The translations under genes were made by a program, and so were the position numbers. The notes under the pieces were generated by a model. The model was not told where the DNA came from and made no database searches. It was given only the letters and a program-made list of their open reading frames with translations. Below, in pieces: positions 34,541 to 42,381 of a DNA stretch of 51,977 nt. Numbering within the stretch: position 1 is the first letter of the stretch; the number at the start of each line of letters is the position of its first letter. The DNA is from Bacteroidota bacterium (lineage in GTDB: Bacteria > Bacteroidota > Bacteroidia > Sphingobacteriales > Sphingobacteriaceae): assembly GCA_013286565.1 (NCBI GenBank), contig JABDFM010000018.1, positions 1 to 51,977 on the forward strand. Reading direction: 5' to 3'.

Positions 34541-34711
34541 CTACTCTTCTTTGATCAAAGTTTGTATTTGTTGAGCCATTTCAGGAGTAACAGCCGTACC
34601 ATGTACGGTAAGTGCGTGTTCGGCAGCTTGGGTTAATACTTCTTCATCTGTTTCGGCGTGTATAACAGCTTTACAATCGAAGCCGGCATCGGAGCAGTGT
34701 AGTGTTTTCAT
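34541..34711 (-). CDS. DUF1059 small protein
   Basis: A complete 56-aa frame: MKTLHCSDAGFDCKAVI, then AETDEEVLTQAAEHALTVHG and a C-terminal helix QIQTLIKEE. This is the DUF1059 pattern, a small family with two conserved Cys and a His in the 'ala-glu-his...val-his-gly' helix, of unknown function. The two Cys and two His could bind a metal. It lies 100 bases downstream of the Crp-like regulator on the same strand and may be co-expressed with it. Confidence 0.85.
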   Translation of the reverse strand: MKTLHCSDAGFDCKAVIHAETDEEVLTQAAEHALTVHGTAVTPEMAQQIQTLIKEE

Positions 34712-34811
34712 GATCTTTTTCGTTTTTAAGTTTGATAATTATTTAAAAACAAAATTATAAGCCATTAAAGATCAGAACGGTATCAAAAGATACATAGCGA
34801 AAATATATTAA

Positions 34812-35441
34812 TTAAAGCAACTGGATCTTACCCCTGAACAACTTTATCTTGTTCTGCCGTTCATATTCCTTCAATATGCGGGATATGACCACCCGGGTAG
34901 TTCCGAGTTCGTCGGCTAATTGCTGGTGGGATAGATTAATGAATTTACTTTCTTCTTTGCGGGCCGTATTTTTTAAATATTCCATTACGCGGGCATCCAT
35001 GTGTTCAAATGCAACACCCTGGAACGAGTTGATCAATTGGTCATATCTTGTTCTGAACATTTGCATCACATACCTGTTCCACGATGGATATTTTAATTGC
35101 CATTGATCGATCAGGCTTGCAGGGAAGATCAGCACATCGGTGGGTTCTGTCACCACGCCATGCGAGGTGCTTTTGTTATTAAAATAAGCAGCAGCCAGCG
35201 ACATGGTACAGGTTTCCTCTGCCCTTACATAGTATAACAATATTTCCCTATCCTCGCTTTGCTGAAAAACGCGGATGGCCCCCTTTAAAACGATGGGTAA
35301 AAATTTTACATACTGTCCATCACGTACAATAACATCTCCTTTATTGAAGGAAAGCAGCTTGCCGTGCTGCAATAATTCCTTCTTAAACTCAGGTTCAGTA
35401 AAAAAAGTGATTTTATTGAAAAGATCGTTGGTACTGTCCAT
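34812..35441 (-). CDS. Crp/Fnr family transcriptional regulator
   Basis: This 209-aa protein starts from the ATG at 35441; a TTG two codons earlier is less likely. An N-terminal cyclic-nucleotide-binding-like beta barrel (about residues 15-125) is followed by the dimer helix and a C-terminal winged helix with FINLSHQQLADELGTTRVVISRILKEYE. The Arg-Glu-x-x residues needed for cAMP binding in Crp are not obvious, so the signal is unknown. No Cys cluster as in Fnr is present at the N-terminus. Its target could include the DUF1059 gene, by proximity only. Confidence 0.9.
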   Translation of the reverse strand: MDSTNDLFNKITFFTEPEFKKELLQHGKLLSFNKGDVIVRDGQYVKFLPIVLKGAIRVFQQSEDREILLYYVRAEETCTMSLAAAYFNNKSTSHGVVTEPTDVLIFPASLIDQWQLKYPSWNRYVMQMFRTRYDQLINSFQGVAFEHMDARVMEYLKNTARKEESKFINLSHQQLADELGTTRVVISRILKEYERQNKIKLFRGKIQLL

Positions 35442-35507
35442 AGCCAAATTGATGCCCGATTAATTCACTGATTATCAGAGCCTAATTTACATTAATTATA
35501 AACTATA

Positions 35508-35545
35508 AAAGCTATAAAAAAAGCTCCCGATATTGGGAGCTTTTC
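35508..35545 (-). terminator. Intrinsic terminator of efp
   Basis: The stem AGCTCCC...GGGAGCT (35522-35541) is flanked by A/T runs on both sides. Read on the minus strand it follows the efp stop by about 40 bases and ends in a T tract. An additional C5/G5 palindrome lies between it and efp. Confidence 0.85.
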
Positions 35546-35582
35546 TTTTTATAATATTCTCCCCCTTTAGGGGGTTGGGGGC

Positions 35583-36146
35583 TTATCCTTTCACCCGCTC
35601 CACGTAAGCGCCGGAGGCGGTGTCAACTTTTACTTTATCACCAATATTGATAAATAAAGGAACTTTAATTTCGGCTCCTGTTTCAACAGTTGCATTTTTC
35701 ATTGCGCCCGTTGAAGTATCGCCTTTAACGGCAGGCTCGGTATAAGTGATCTCCAATTCGGCTGAGCCGGGGATCTGACCCATAATAGGCATGTCGCTTT
35801 CAAAAGCGACGATCACATTCATTCCTTCTTTCAGAAATTTTACCGCTGTGCCAAATAGCGATTTTGGCACATTATGCTGGTCATAAGTGGTATTATCCAT
35901 CACCACCAGGTCGCTGCCATCTTCATACAGGTATTGATAATCATTAGTTTCAACGCGTGCTATATCTACTTCCTCATCGGTGCGGAAACGATATTCAACC
36001 AGTTTGCCGCTTTTTATATTACGCATACGTGCCTGGTAAAACGCTCGCAAATTACCTGGTGTACGGTGTAAGAATTCTTCAACCTGCACCAACTCTCCAT
36101 TAAAGCGGAGAATATTGCCATTTTTTATATCAGATGCCTTAGCCAT
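35583..36146 (-). CDS. efp: Elongation factor P
   Basis: This 187-aa factor binds between the P and E sites and rescues ribosomes stalled on polyproline. It has the three-domain layout, with MAKASDIKNGNILRFNGELVQVEEF at the N-terminus and a C-terminal domain ending GAYVERVKG. The functional loop is RTPGNLRAF: the tip that carries a modified Lys or Arg in E. coli and Pseudomonas is Asn32 here, with Arg34 two residues later. This seems to be a Bacteroidota form. No EF-P-modifying gene is seen nearby. A strong promoter precedes it. Confidence 0.96.
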   Translation of the reverse strand: MAKASDIKNGNILRFNGELVQVEEFLHRTPGNLRAFYQARMRNIKSGKLVEYRFRTDEEVDIARVETNDYQYLYEDGSDLVVMDNTTYDQHNVPKSLFGTAVKFLKEGMNVIVAFESDMPIMGQIPGSAELEITYTEPAVKGDTSTGAMKNATVETGAEIKVPLFINIGDKVKVDTASGAYVERVKG

Positions 36147-36163
36147 AAAATTTTATTGAGGCG

Positions 36164-36194
36164 CAAACTTAGGCAGTTACAAGCAAAGAAACAA
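36164..36194 (-). promoter_or_regulatory. efp promoter
   Basis: On the minus strand, TTG (36192-36194) and TAAGTTTG (36164-36171), a perfect TAnnTTTG, are separated by 20 bases, as expected for Bacteroidota -33/-7 elements. The -7 box lies 17 bases before the efp ATG. Confidence 0.75.
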
Positions 36195-36208
36195 GTAGTT
36201 AGAAGTTA

Positions 36209-36216
36209 TACCTTTG
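36209..36216 (+). promoter_or_regulatory. -7 box of rlmI
   Basis: TACCTTTG matches TAnnTTTG perfectly and ends 4 bases before the ATG at 36221, so the transcript may be leaderless. It shares the intergenic gap with the divergent efp promoter. Confidence 0.5.
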
Positions 36217-36220
36217 CGGC

Positions 36221-37408
36221 ATGGTTGATGTAATATTAAAAAAAGGCAAAGAAAAGGCAGTGCTTCAACGCCATCCCTGGCTGTTTTCGGGTGCGATAGA
36301 AAAGGTAAAGGGTAAACCCGCTAATGGTGACATCGTTCGCTTGCTAAATGATAAGGGCGATTTCATGGCTTATGGCTTTTATAACGACCAATCGAGGGTA
36401 GCATTACGGCTATTGGAATGGAATGAGAATACGGAGGTAAATGAAGATTGGTTCCGTAAAAAAGTGGCGGTTGCCGTCGCAAGTCGCAGTGAGCTTCTTG
36501 AGGATGGGAGTACCAATACCTGCCGACTTATTTTTAGCGAAGCTGACTATTTACCGGGACTAATTGTAGATAAATATGCAGATTATCTTGCGGTACAGGT
36601 GCTTACCTCCGGCATAGAAAATATAATGCCGGTGATCATTGACGAACTGCAAAAGCTGTTAAAACCCGAAGGTATCTTTGATAAAAGCGACGCTTCATCC
36701 CGTGCGCACGAAGGGTTGGGAACCATTAACCAAGTGCTTGCCGGCCAACATCCGCCGGATGTGGTGAAAGTGCTTGAAAATGGCATCAGCTATGGCATCA
36801 ATATAGCCGAAGGACAGAAATCGGGGTTCTATTGCGATCAGCGGGATAACCGGCATATTGTCGCCCTGCATTCCAAAGGAAAAAAAGTATTGGATTGCTT
36901 TTCTTATACTGGCGGCTTCACGCTCAATAGTCTGCAAAATGGCGCAATTGCAGTTACCAGTGTAGATAGTTCGGCATTGGCAATAGAAACATTAAAGCAA
37001 AATATTGAGCTAAATAATTTGGATGCATCAAAACATACAGCGATACAATCAGATGTGAACAAGCAGTTAAGGGTGTTGAGGGAACAAGGCGAGAAATTTG
37101 ATATCGTGGTCCTCGATCCACCCAAATATGCCCCGTCGAGGTCGGCTTTAAATAAAGCATCACGTGCTTATAAAGATTTGAACCGTATGGGTATGCTGCT
37201 GCTTAACAGTGGTGGTTTGCTGGCCACTTTTTCCTGCTCTGGCGCAATGGATATCGATGCCTTTAAACAGGTGCTGGCATGGGCCGCATTGGATGCCGGT
37301 AAAGAGGTGCAGTTTATTTATCAGTTCTGCCAGCCGGAAGATCACCCGGTAAGGGCCTCATTTCCGGAAGGCGAGTATTTGAAGGGTTTGTTGTGCAGGG
37401 TTCTTTAA
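36221..37408 (+). CDS. rlmI: 23S rRNA (cytosine-C5)-methyltransferase, RlmI type
   Basis: This 395-aa protein has an N-terminal PUA-like RNA-binding domain (about residues 1-80, with HPWLFSGAIEKVKG) and a Rossmann methyltransferase domain. Seen: EGQKSGFYCDQRDNR, the SAM motif VLDCFSYTGGFTLN, the acidic 'val-asp-ser' loop, LDPPKYAPSRSA, and FSCSGAMD with its Cys. This matches RlmI, which methylates C1962 of 23S rRNA; the exact site is inferred. The gene ends directly before a double-hairpin repeat. Confidence 0.9.
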   Translation: MVDVILKKGKEKAVLQRHPWLFSGAIEKVKGKPANGDIVRLLNDKGDFMAYGFYNDQSRVALRLLEWNENTEVNEDWFRKKVAVAVASRSELLEDGSTNTCRLIFSEADYLPGLIVDKYADYLAVQVLTSGIENIMPVIIDELQKLLKPEGIFDKSDASSRAHEGLGTINQVLAGQHPPDVVKVLENGISYGINIAEGQKSGFYCDQRDNRHIVALHSKGKKVLDCFSYTGGFTLNSLQNGAIAVTSVDSSALAIETLKQNIELNNLDASKHTAIQSDVNKQLRVLREQGEKFDIVVLDPPKYAPSRSALNKASRAYKDLNRMGMLLLNSGGLLATFSCSGAMDIDAFKQVLAWAALDAGKEVQFIYQFCQPEDHPVRASFPEGEYLKGLLCRVL

Positions 37409-37410
37409 CC

Positions 37411-37487
37411 GTAGAGACGCAATACTTTGCGTCCCTCTTAATCAACAAATCCGGAATGAAAAGAGACGCAAAGTATTGCGTCTCTAC
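37411..37487. repeat. Double-hairpin repeat (GTAGAGACGCAA family), copy 2
   Basis: 23-bp perfect inverted arms (37411-37433 and 37465-37487) with the same sequence as the 28717-28785 element but a different loop. It again lies between two convergent stops, which supports a bidirectional terminator role. Confidence 0.9.
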
Positions 37488-37492
37488 AATAG

Positions 37493-38755
37493 TCATTCAA
37501 ACTTAACACCCCCATAAGTTGAGTGGATGCTGATCATCCTGCCGCCATCGCCTTTACCTATATGGCCTTTATAGTTTTGGGTTGAATGGAAACCTCTTGC
37601 AGAATCCGGCGGGTCTTTTTGGGTGATCTCTACCGGGACACCACCATAATCAAATCCGCTATAATGCACAGTTACATCAAAATCGGCATTTGTTGAGTTA
37701 TTCAGGTTAACCTTAATGCTGGAGTACGAAGCGTTAACGGAAAAACTTGTAAAATTTCTATCGAGATCGTCTATCTGCACACCACCTGCATACCTGGCAT
37801 CTATATTTGCCGAGTTTCTTATTTTCCCTATCCGTACCGAGCTGTAGCTGATATCGGCATTCAGTTTATCTACCGAACCCAACTCAAGGCTCCCATAACC
37901 AACATCAAGCGAGCCCGAACCAAGGCTTTCAATACTGGCGCTGCCATATTTAACCTTGATCTCGTTCCCCGCATGGGTAAGTGCCTTGGCCGAAAAACTT
38001 CCGTAAGCGCTGTTGATCTCTACCTTACCCTCAAAATCGGGCAATTGGGTAGCGCCATAACGGTTATCTATCGCCAGCGCATTTTTTGAAGGCATGTAGA
38101 TGGTATAATTTACTTCTGCCTTGTGATGGTCGTTCCGGTCATTAAATAAGTCCCATATGGAATTATTCCCGTTGCTGCCACCAAAATTTGTTTTGAATGA
38201 TACCACATTTCCATTTTTACTATCCGAAATGCTGATGGCATCAACCAGTTTCTGGGCGGTTTCATCATCCCTTGCAATACCTTTTATTTGTACATCAACC
38301 TTTACTTCGTTTTTATTCCAGGTATTTACCACAACGCTGCCGTACTTATTGCTGATCTCCAATTTATCATTGGCATCAACAGAATAGCTTTTACTGTAAT
38401 TTTTTACCTTTTCCTGTATCCCGCCATTATCAACCGTTACATTCAGGTCGTCATCATTTACATCCACATGGATATTACTCACTATATTATTCACGTTGGT
38501 GGATATTACCGGGCCAATGATGCTGAGGTTTTGATTAAGGTTTTTCAAACCCGAGTTTAAACTGACGTTCAGGTTGTCCATGGCTATCTCGATAGGTTTT
38601 ACATTCACATCCAGTTTTAAATTCAGGATCTTGATACTTTTAACCGACTTACTATCAGTGCCCGAAATTGTGGATGTATCCTGAGCAAGCACCTGACCGC
38701 CTAAGGCTAATAAGGCCATTAAGAAGATGATAGGTTTAAATATTTTTAGTTTCAT
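37493..38755 (-). CDS. Secreted DUF4097-like beta-strand repeat protein
   Basis: This 420-aa protein has a signal peptide (MKLKIFKPIIFLMALLALGG... with cleavage after VLAQ). After an Asn-rich leader (about residues 45-110) comes a repetitive right-handed beta region: LEISNKYGSVVVNTWNKNEV, ALAIDNRYGATQLPDFEG, VEINSAYGSFSAKAL, 'lys-tyr-gly-ser-ala-ser', 'val-gly-tyr-gly-ser-leu-glu'. The repeating 'tyr-gly-ser' turns are typical of DUF4097 proteins. It is the last gene of the sigma/anti-sigma operon and overlaps the anti-sigma-like gene by 20 bases, suggesting it is an envelope stress output or sensor. Confidence 0.75.
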   Translation of the reverse strand: MKLKIFKPIIFLMALLALGGQVLAQDTSTISGTDSKSVKSIKILNLKLDVNVKPIEIAMDNLNVSLNSGLKNLNQNLSIIGPVISTNVNNIVSNIHVDVNDDDLNVTVDNGGIQEKVKNYSKSYSVDANDKLEISNKYGSVVVNTWNKNEVKVDVQIKGIARDDETAQKLVDAISISDSKNGNVVSFKTNFGGSNGNNSIWDLFNDRNDHHKAEVNYTIYMPSKNALAIDNRYGATQLPDFEGKVEINSAYGSFSAKALTHAGNEIKVKYGSASIESLGSGSLDVGYGSLELGSVDKLNADISYSSVRIGKIRNSANIDARYAGGVQIDDLDRNFTSFSVNASYSSIKVNLNNSTNADFDVTVHYSGFDYGGVPVEITQKDPPDSARGFHSTQNYKGHIGKGDGGRMISIHSTYGGVKFE

Positions 38756-39299
38756 TTTTTTGTTCCTTTTTAGTTTGATTAAACTGTTCTATTACATTCA
38801 GCTGCTGGTTAAGCACCTCTGTTTGTATTTGCAGGTTCCTGATCATGGCCCGTAAAACAAGCTCCTGGTTAGGGCTGGTGGCCAGGTCGTTATTCAGTTT
38901 GTTATAAGTAGAATCCAGTTTAGCTATTTCAGTGCTAAACTCCTTGTACAATTCCGGGTCTGTTTTGGCAATGGCTTTTAACTCGTTACGTTTGCTTTCA
39001 ACCAGGGATACATATTGTGTTTGCTGTTTAGCATATACCGGGTTGATGGCCGCATAATCAATACCGCCCGTTTTTTCGTGACGCAGGTAAAAAACGAAAC
39101 AGATACCCATCACAATGATCACGGAAGCCGCCACCCGCAAAACGAAGTTGAGCGAAAACGTTTTTGCTTCGCGCTTTTTTAAGGCAACCCCCGCCTCCGG
39201 CAGATGTTTCTCAATCTTTTGCCAAAGGTCAGCCGACGGCTCAATGTCGTCAAACTCTTCCCGGTTGTTTTTGATGAAATCCTCTAATCGCTTGCTCAT
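38736..39299 (-). CDS. Anti-sigma-like inner membrane protein
   Basis: This 187-aa protein has a short cytoplasmic N-terminus (SADLWQKIEKHLPEAG, with a Trp helix of the kind that binds sigma factors), one membrane segment (about residues 49-69) and a C-terminal coiled region (about 85-180, rich in Lys, Gln and Asn). There is no zinc anti-sigma HxxxCxxC motif. The start overlaps the sigma gene stop by 4 bases (ATGA) and the stop overlaps the DUF4097-like gene, so translation of all three is coupled. The anti-sigma role is inferred from context. Confidence 0.7.
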   Translation of the reverse strand: MSKRLEDFIKNNREEFDDIEPSADLWQKIEKHLPEAGVALKKREAKTFSLNFVLRVAASVIIVMGICFVFYLRHEKTGGIDYAAINPVYAKQQTQYVSLVESKRNELKAIAKTDPELYKEFSTEIAKLDSTYNKLNNDLATSPNQELVLRAMIRNLQIQTEVLNQQLNVIEQFNQTKKEQKNETKNI

Positions 39300-39856
39300 G
39301 ATGTTATTCCTTTTCTTTTTAAAATCTCATTCAGTTTTCTTTTCGCCCTCAAAAACTGGGTCCTTGAGGTATTTTCTGATATGTTTAATATTTGTCCTAT
39401 TTCTTCGTGGTCGTACCCTTCAAGCAGGTACAACGATATTACTAACCGGTAACCTTCCGGCAATTCTTTCATGGCCTCTTTAACCAAAGCCACTTTGTGT
39501 TGTATTTCCTCGTCATCCTCACCCTCCTCGTCAGCTATGTTATCCAGCTGATCGTCCTGCAGTTCAACCAACTCTAATTTGCGTTTGCGCAGCAGGTTAA
39601 TGGCCCGGTGCACTACAATCTGTTTAAGCCACAATCCGAAAGTGGTTTCCTGCCTGAAATCCTTCACCCTGTTAAAAGCATCTAAGAAGGCCTCCTGTAA
39701 AACATCCTCCGCTTCGTCAATACTGCCCACTATCCGGAAGGCGACGTTCAACATCGCTTTCGAATACAAACGGTACAGCTCGAAGCAGGCTTTTTTACTG
39801 CCCTGCTTACACTCGACCACCAGGTCGTAATGCTTATCAATGTAAACGGATTCCAA
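39296..39856 (-). CDS. ECF-type RNA polymerase sigma factor
   Basis: A TTG start at 39856 (LESVYIDKHYDLVVECKQGS) gives 186 aa. The frame is open to 40000, but the extra 48 residues are encoded by an inverted repeat and read like random sequence. Sigma region 2 is ACFELYRLYSKAMLNVAFRIVGSIDEAEDVLQEAFLDAF, split here in sense: helices with the core-binding DAEDVLQE-type motif. Region 4 is LPEGYRLVISLYLLEGYDHEEIGQILNISENTSRTQFLRAKRKL, a helix-turn-helix, here quoted only by its order. An acidic linker (ADEEGEDDEEIQ) joins them. The adjacent anti-sigma-like gene fits envelope-signal control. Confidence 0.9.
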   Translation of the reverse strand: MESVYIDKHYDLVVECKQGSKKACFELYRLYSKAMLNVAFRIVGSIDEAEDVLQEAFLDAFNRVKDFRQETTFGLWLKQIVVHRAINLLRKRKLELVELQDDQLDNIADEEGEDDEEIQHKVALVKEAMKELPEGYRLVISLYLLEGYDHEEIGQILNISENTSRTQFLRAKRKLNEILKRKGITS

Positions 39857-39924
39857 ATTTTCAGCTTTCAGGTTATATGACGCAGGGTATTTTTGAACGT
39901 TGCATGGAGGGGTATAATAATTTC

Positions 39925-40030
39925 GGAATGCGGAAGTTCGATTGCGGAATTGTTTGTCTGAACATAATTCCTTTATCGATTCAACACTTAAAAAAATCAT
40001 TCCGCAATTGGCATTCCGACTTCCGCATTC
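39925..40030. repeat. Inverted repeat of GGAATGCGGAAG-type units
   Basis: Left arm 39925-39950 (GGAATGCGGAAG...ATTGCGGAAT) pairs with right arm 39999-40030. The loop is about 48 bases. It fills the space between the sigma gene and the NadR-like gene and overlaps the longest open sigma frame. Confidence 0.8.
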
Positions 40031-40033
40031 AAA

Positions 40034-40588
40034 TCATCTCGACATTAAAAAATCATCAATAGCCGCTACCGCACTATCATATCTATCCTGCCCTGTGCCT
40101 GATATGAGTACATAATTGGCCTTCAGGGCATTTAATTCTTTGTACCAAACCTCCATAAAATATTCGCGCATGTGGGGGAAATCGCGGAGCGGATCTTCTT
40201 CCCAGGGTAAATCGATGCTTAGTAGCAGGTAAAGATCGTAAGGGTGTTTGGGCAATTCATCCAGCACCTCCTGCGGCGAGCGGCCAAAAGTATAGTCGCT
40301 CCATATTTTTACGGTGATGAATGTGGTATCACAGATCAGCAGCTTATTTGCTTGAGGCAGATATTCCTCTTCCAAGGCTATCTGGCCGTAAAACATGTTG
40401 ATCTCATCCTGCCAGGTAGGCGGTTCGGTTAGTTTTTCACAATAGCCGCGGGCATATTCAGGCACCCAAACCGTTTGGTAATGGTCAGCCAAATAAGCAG
40501 ACATGGTTGACTTGCCGGTTGATTCTGGACCAACAATAGCGATTTTTTTTATTTCGGATTTCGGATTTCGGATTTCGGATTGTTCCAT
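40034..40588 (-). CDS. NadR-like AAA ATPase / nicotinamide riboside kinase
   Basis: This 184-aa protein has a Walker A loop GPESTGKS (residues 20-27), a lid/Asp segment EYARGYCEKL, LLICDTTFITVKIWSDYTFG, and LLLSIDLPWEEDPLRDFP. This is the ribosylnicotinamide kinase domain of NadR, without the NadR adenylyltransferase and helix-turn-helix parts. It would phosphorylate nicotinamide riboside brought in by PnuC, the next gene upstream. Residues 3-12 are encoded by four copies of a 7-bp repeat, so the N-terminus is repeat-derived. The only plausible ATG is upstream of the repeat. Confidence 0.85.
   Translation of the reverse strand: MEQSEIRNPKSEIKKIAIVGPESTGKSTMSAYLADHYQTVWVPEYARGYCEKLTEPPTWQDEINMFYGQIALEEEYLPQANKLLICDTTFITVKIWSDYTFGRSPQEVLDELPKHPYDLYLLLSIDLPWEEDPLRDFPHMREYFMEVWYKELNALKANYVLISGTGQDRYDSAVAAIDDFLMSR
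40553..40580. repeat. 7-bp repeat (TTCGGAT x4) at the 5' end of the kinase gene
   Basis: Four perfect tandem copies lie just inside the coding region of the NadR-like gene. A complementary degenerate copy (ATCCGAAATCTGAAAT) lies upstream at 40645-40660. Copy-number change by one unit would shift the reading frame. Confidence 0.85.
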
Positions 40589-40660
40589 TTTTTGAGTTCT
40601 GCAATAATTAAATATTGATTTACTAAAGTAAATTCGAAATCGAACATCCGAAATCTGAAA

Positions 40661-41284
40661 TTACACAAGCTGTTTTTTATAATCCTTTTTCCAATCGATA
40701 TAACCTAACGCGGCTATTGCTACATAAACAGCATACATAAAAGCCGTCAGATCCAGCCCCTTAAATATATAAACACCTACATAAATAATATCCACAAATA
40801 TCCATATCAGCCAGTTCTCCAAAACTTTACGGGCCAAAAATACCTGCGCTACCAAACTACAAGCGGTGCAAAAACTATCGATATAAGGATAAGATGCGGG
40901 TGTATAATGTAAAATCGGCGAAAGCTTTATGAGAAGAAAGCCCAATGTGGGGGTTACAACAGCTATAATTAAAATGGAAACTAAAATCTGTTTTTGGGTG
41001 ATCAAAGCAACCGGGGTTTTTATTTCGGATGCTGGCTTTTTGCTCCAAAAATACCAACCGTAAATGTTCATACCCATAAAGTAGAACTGCAAACCCATAT
41101 CGGCATAGAGCCTGGCATGCAAAAAAATAAAAATGTATATGCCTACACTGATAATGGCAGTGGGCCAGTTCCAAATATTATTGATAGCTGCCAGGTAAAC
41201 GCAAAGCAGGCCGGTAATTACACCAATAATTTCGAGCCAGGTTTGATGTTGCCACCAGTCTTGCAGCGCATGGATGATTTGCAT
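40661..41284 (-). CDS. pnuC: Nicotinamide riboside transporter PnuC
   Basis: This 207-aa inner membrane protein has seven predicted hydrophobic segments. Family features: WLEIIGVITGLLCVYLAAINNIWNWPTAI near the N-terminus (quoted in part; the Trp-Asn-Trp-Pro is typical), FYFMGMNIYGWYFW, and ENWLIWIFVDIIYVGVYIFKGL. It imports nicotinamide riboside by facilitated diffusion, trapped by phosphorylation by the NadR-like kinase encoded next. It is 45 bases downstream of gldB on the same strand, so gldB-pnuC-kinase is a likely operon. Confidence 0.92.
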   Translation of the reverse strand: MQIIHALQDWWQHQTWLEIIGVITGLLCVYLAAINNIWNWPTAIISVGIYIFIFLHARLYADMGLQFYFMGMNIYGWYFWSKKPASEIKTPVALITQKQILVSILIIAVVTPTLGFLLIKLSPILHYTPASYPYIDSFCTACSLVAQVFLARKVLENWLIWIFVDIIYVGVYIFKGLDLTAFMYAVYVAIAALGYIDWKKDYKKQLV

Positions 41285-41329
41285 TGTCCAAATATAGATA
41301 AAGACACCTTATGAAACTTCAACTCAGAA

Positions 41330-42367
41330 CTACTTAGGGCGGTATTTAGACTCGTTCAGTATCTTTTGGGCGTCGTTATCGGCCATTAATTGCTGTAAAG
41401 TGATCTTCGGGTTTTTATCCATGTATTGCCTCACAATTTGCCAGCCAGTCCATAAGGCCAATTTTGGGGCAGCTTCATTTTTTTCGCCTAAGCCTGGTGT
41501 AAAGGGCGCTTCGCCTATGAACTTTTGGATCTTATCGTAGTCGGTTTCATACAACAGGTTCTCTTCCAAAAAGTAGCCCCATATATTTCCTTTAAAATCA
41601 TCGCACCATTTTACTTGTTTGGCGGTATAGCCAATTTTGGTGGAATCGGGCACATCTGGCAAAATCCTATCCATAAAATACAATATTTTGCCATTATACA
41701 CCATTTTAGAGAGCAGGGATTTATCTGCTGGGTTGGGCGGGAACATATCCTCCCGCGCCAATCCTTCCACTACCCGAGGTGTAATATTATCAGGCGTAAA
41801 CCTGCGTGTGATGTAACGCGGCAAAGTCTCGGTAAGTGCGGGATAAAATTTGGAATCAGCGCCCAAAAACATATCCAATCCGATACCAAAATAGCCATCA
41901 CCCAGCGATGTTTGCGCCTGGAAACCCGAAAAATAGGCATATACCTTAGGCAGCTTCATTTTGGGGTAATAGTATTTGATGTATTTAAATGCTTCGGTCA
42001 GTTCTTCGTTTTGTTTATCCATGTTGGGATAGATGGAATCCACTTCATGTTTCAAATCGGTATATGCCTGCGATGCAAACACATCGCGCAAAGCTTTAAA
42101 ATAGGCTGTATCCCTAACGGTTCCGGCCTGCATCACCCGTTCTATATAATCCTGGTAAAAAACGCCGTACTTTTTTTCCATAAAAGTAGCTTGTGCCAGT
42201 ATAGGTTTGCTGCGCATGGCATCCAGATCATGGTCAAAGCGTTCAATTGTCACACTAAGATCAATATTGCTTACATCCACTTTTTTAGAACGGCCGCAGC
42301 TGGTTAATAGCAAACTCGTCAGAAAAATTAGGTAAATTTGTTTTGCTTTGGTAGAGTTGAAGATCAT
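41330..42367 (-). CDS. gldB: Gliding motility lipoprotein GldB
   Basis: This 345-aa lipoprotein has a lipobox LLLTSCG with Cys24 and matches GldB, with VSNIDLSVTIERFDHDL after the anchor and the later SGFQAQTSLGDGYFGIGLDMFLG block. GldB is required for gliding motility and type IX secretion in Flavobacterium; in non-gliding members it probably supports T9SS. The adjacency to nadE is a common Bacteroidota arrangement. Two predicted T9SS cargo proteins follow at 44916-51848, so the secretion link makes sense. No gldC is seen beside it. Confidence 0.92.
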   Translation of the reverse strand: MIFNSTKAKQIYLIFLTSLLLTSCGRSKKVDVSNIDLSVTIERFDHDLDAMRSKPILAQATFMEKKYGVFYQDYIERVMQAGTVRDTAYFKALRDVFASQAYTDLKHEVDSIYPNMDKQNEELTEAFKYIKYYYPKMKLPKVYAYFSGFQAQTSLGDGYFGIGLDMFLGADSKFYPALTETLPRYITRRFTPDNITPRVVEGLAREDMFPPNPADKSLLSKMVYNGKILYFMDRILPDVPDSTKIGYTAKQVKWCDDFKGNIWGYFLEENLLYETDYDKIQKFIGEAPFTPGLGEKNEAAPKLALWTGWQIVRQYMDKNPKITLQQLMADNDAQKILNESKYRPK

Positions 42368-42381
42368 TTTTGTTCTTTTAG

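Noticed and set aside
28717..37487. CRISPR-like spacing of repeats
   Set aside because: There are only two copies, 9 kb apart and palindromic; no spacer array or cas gene is present.
41525..42307. Plus-strand open frame of 260 aa opposite gldB
   Set aside because: gldB has a lipobox and a family match; the opposite frame has no domain signal.
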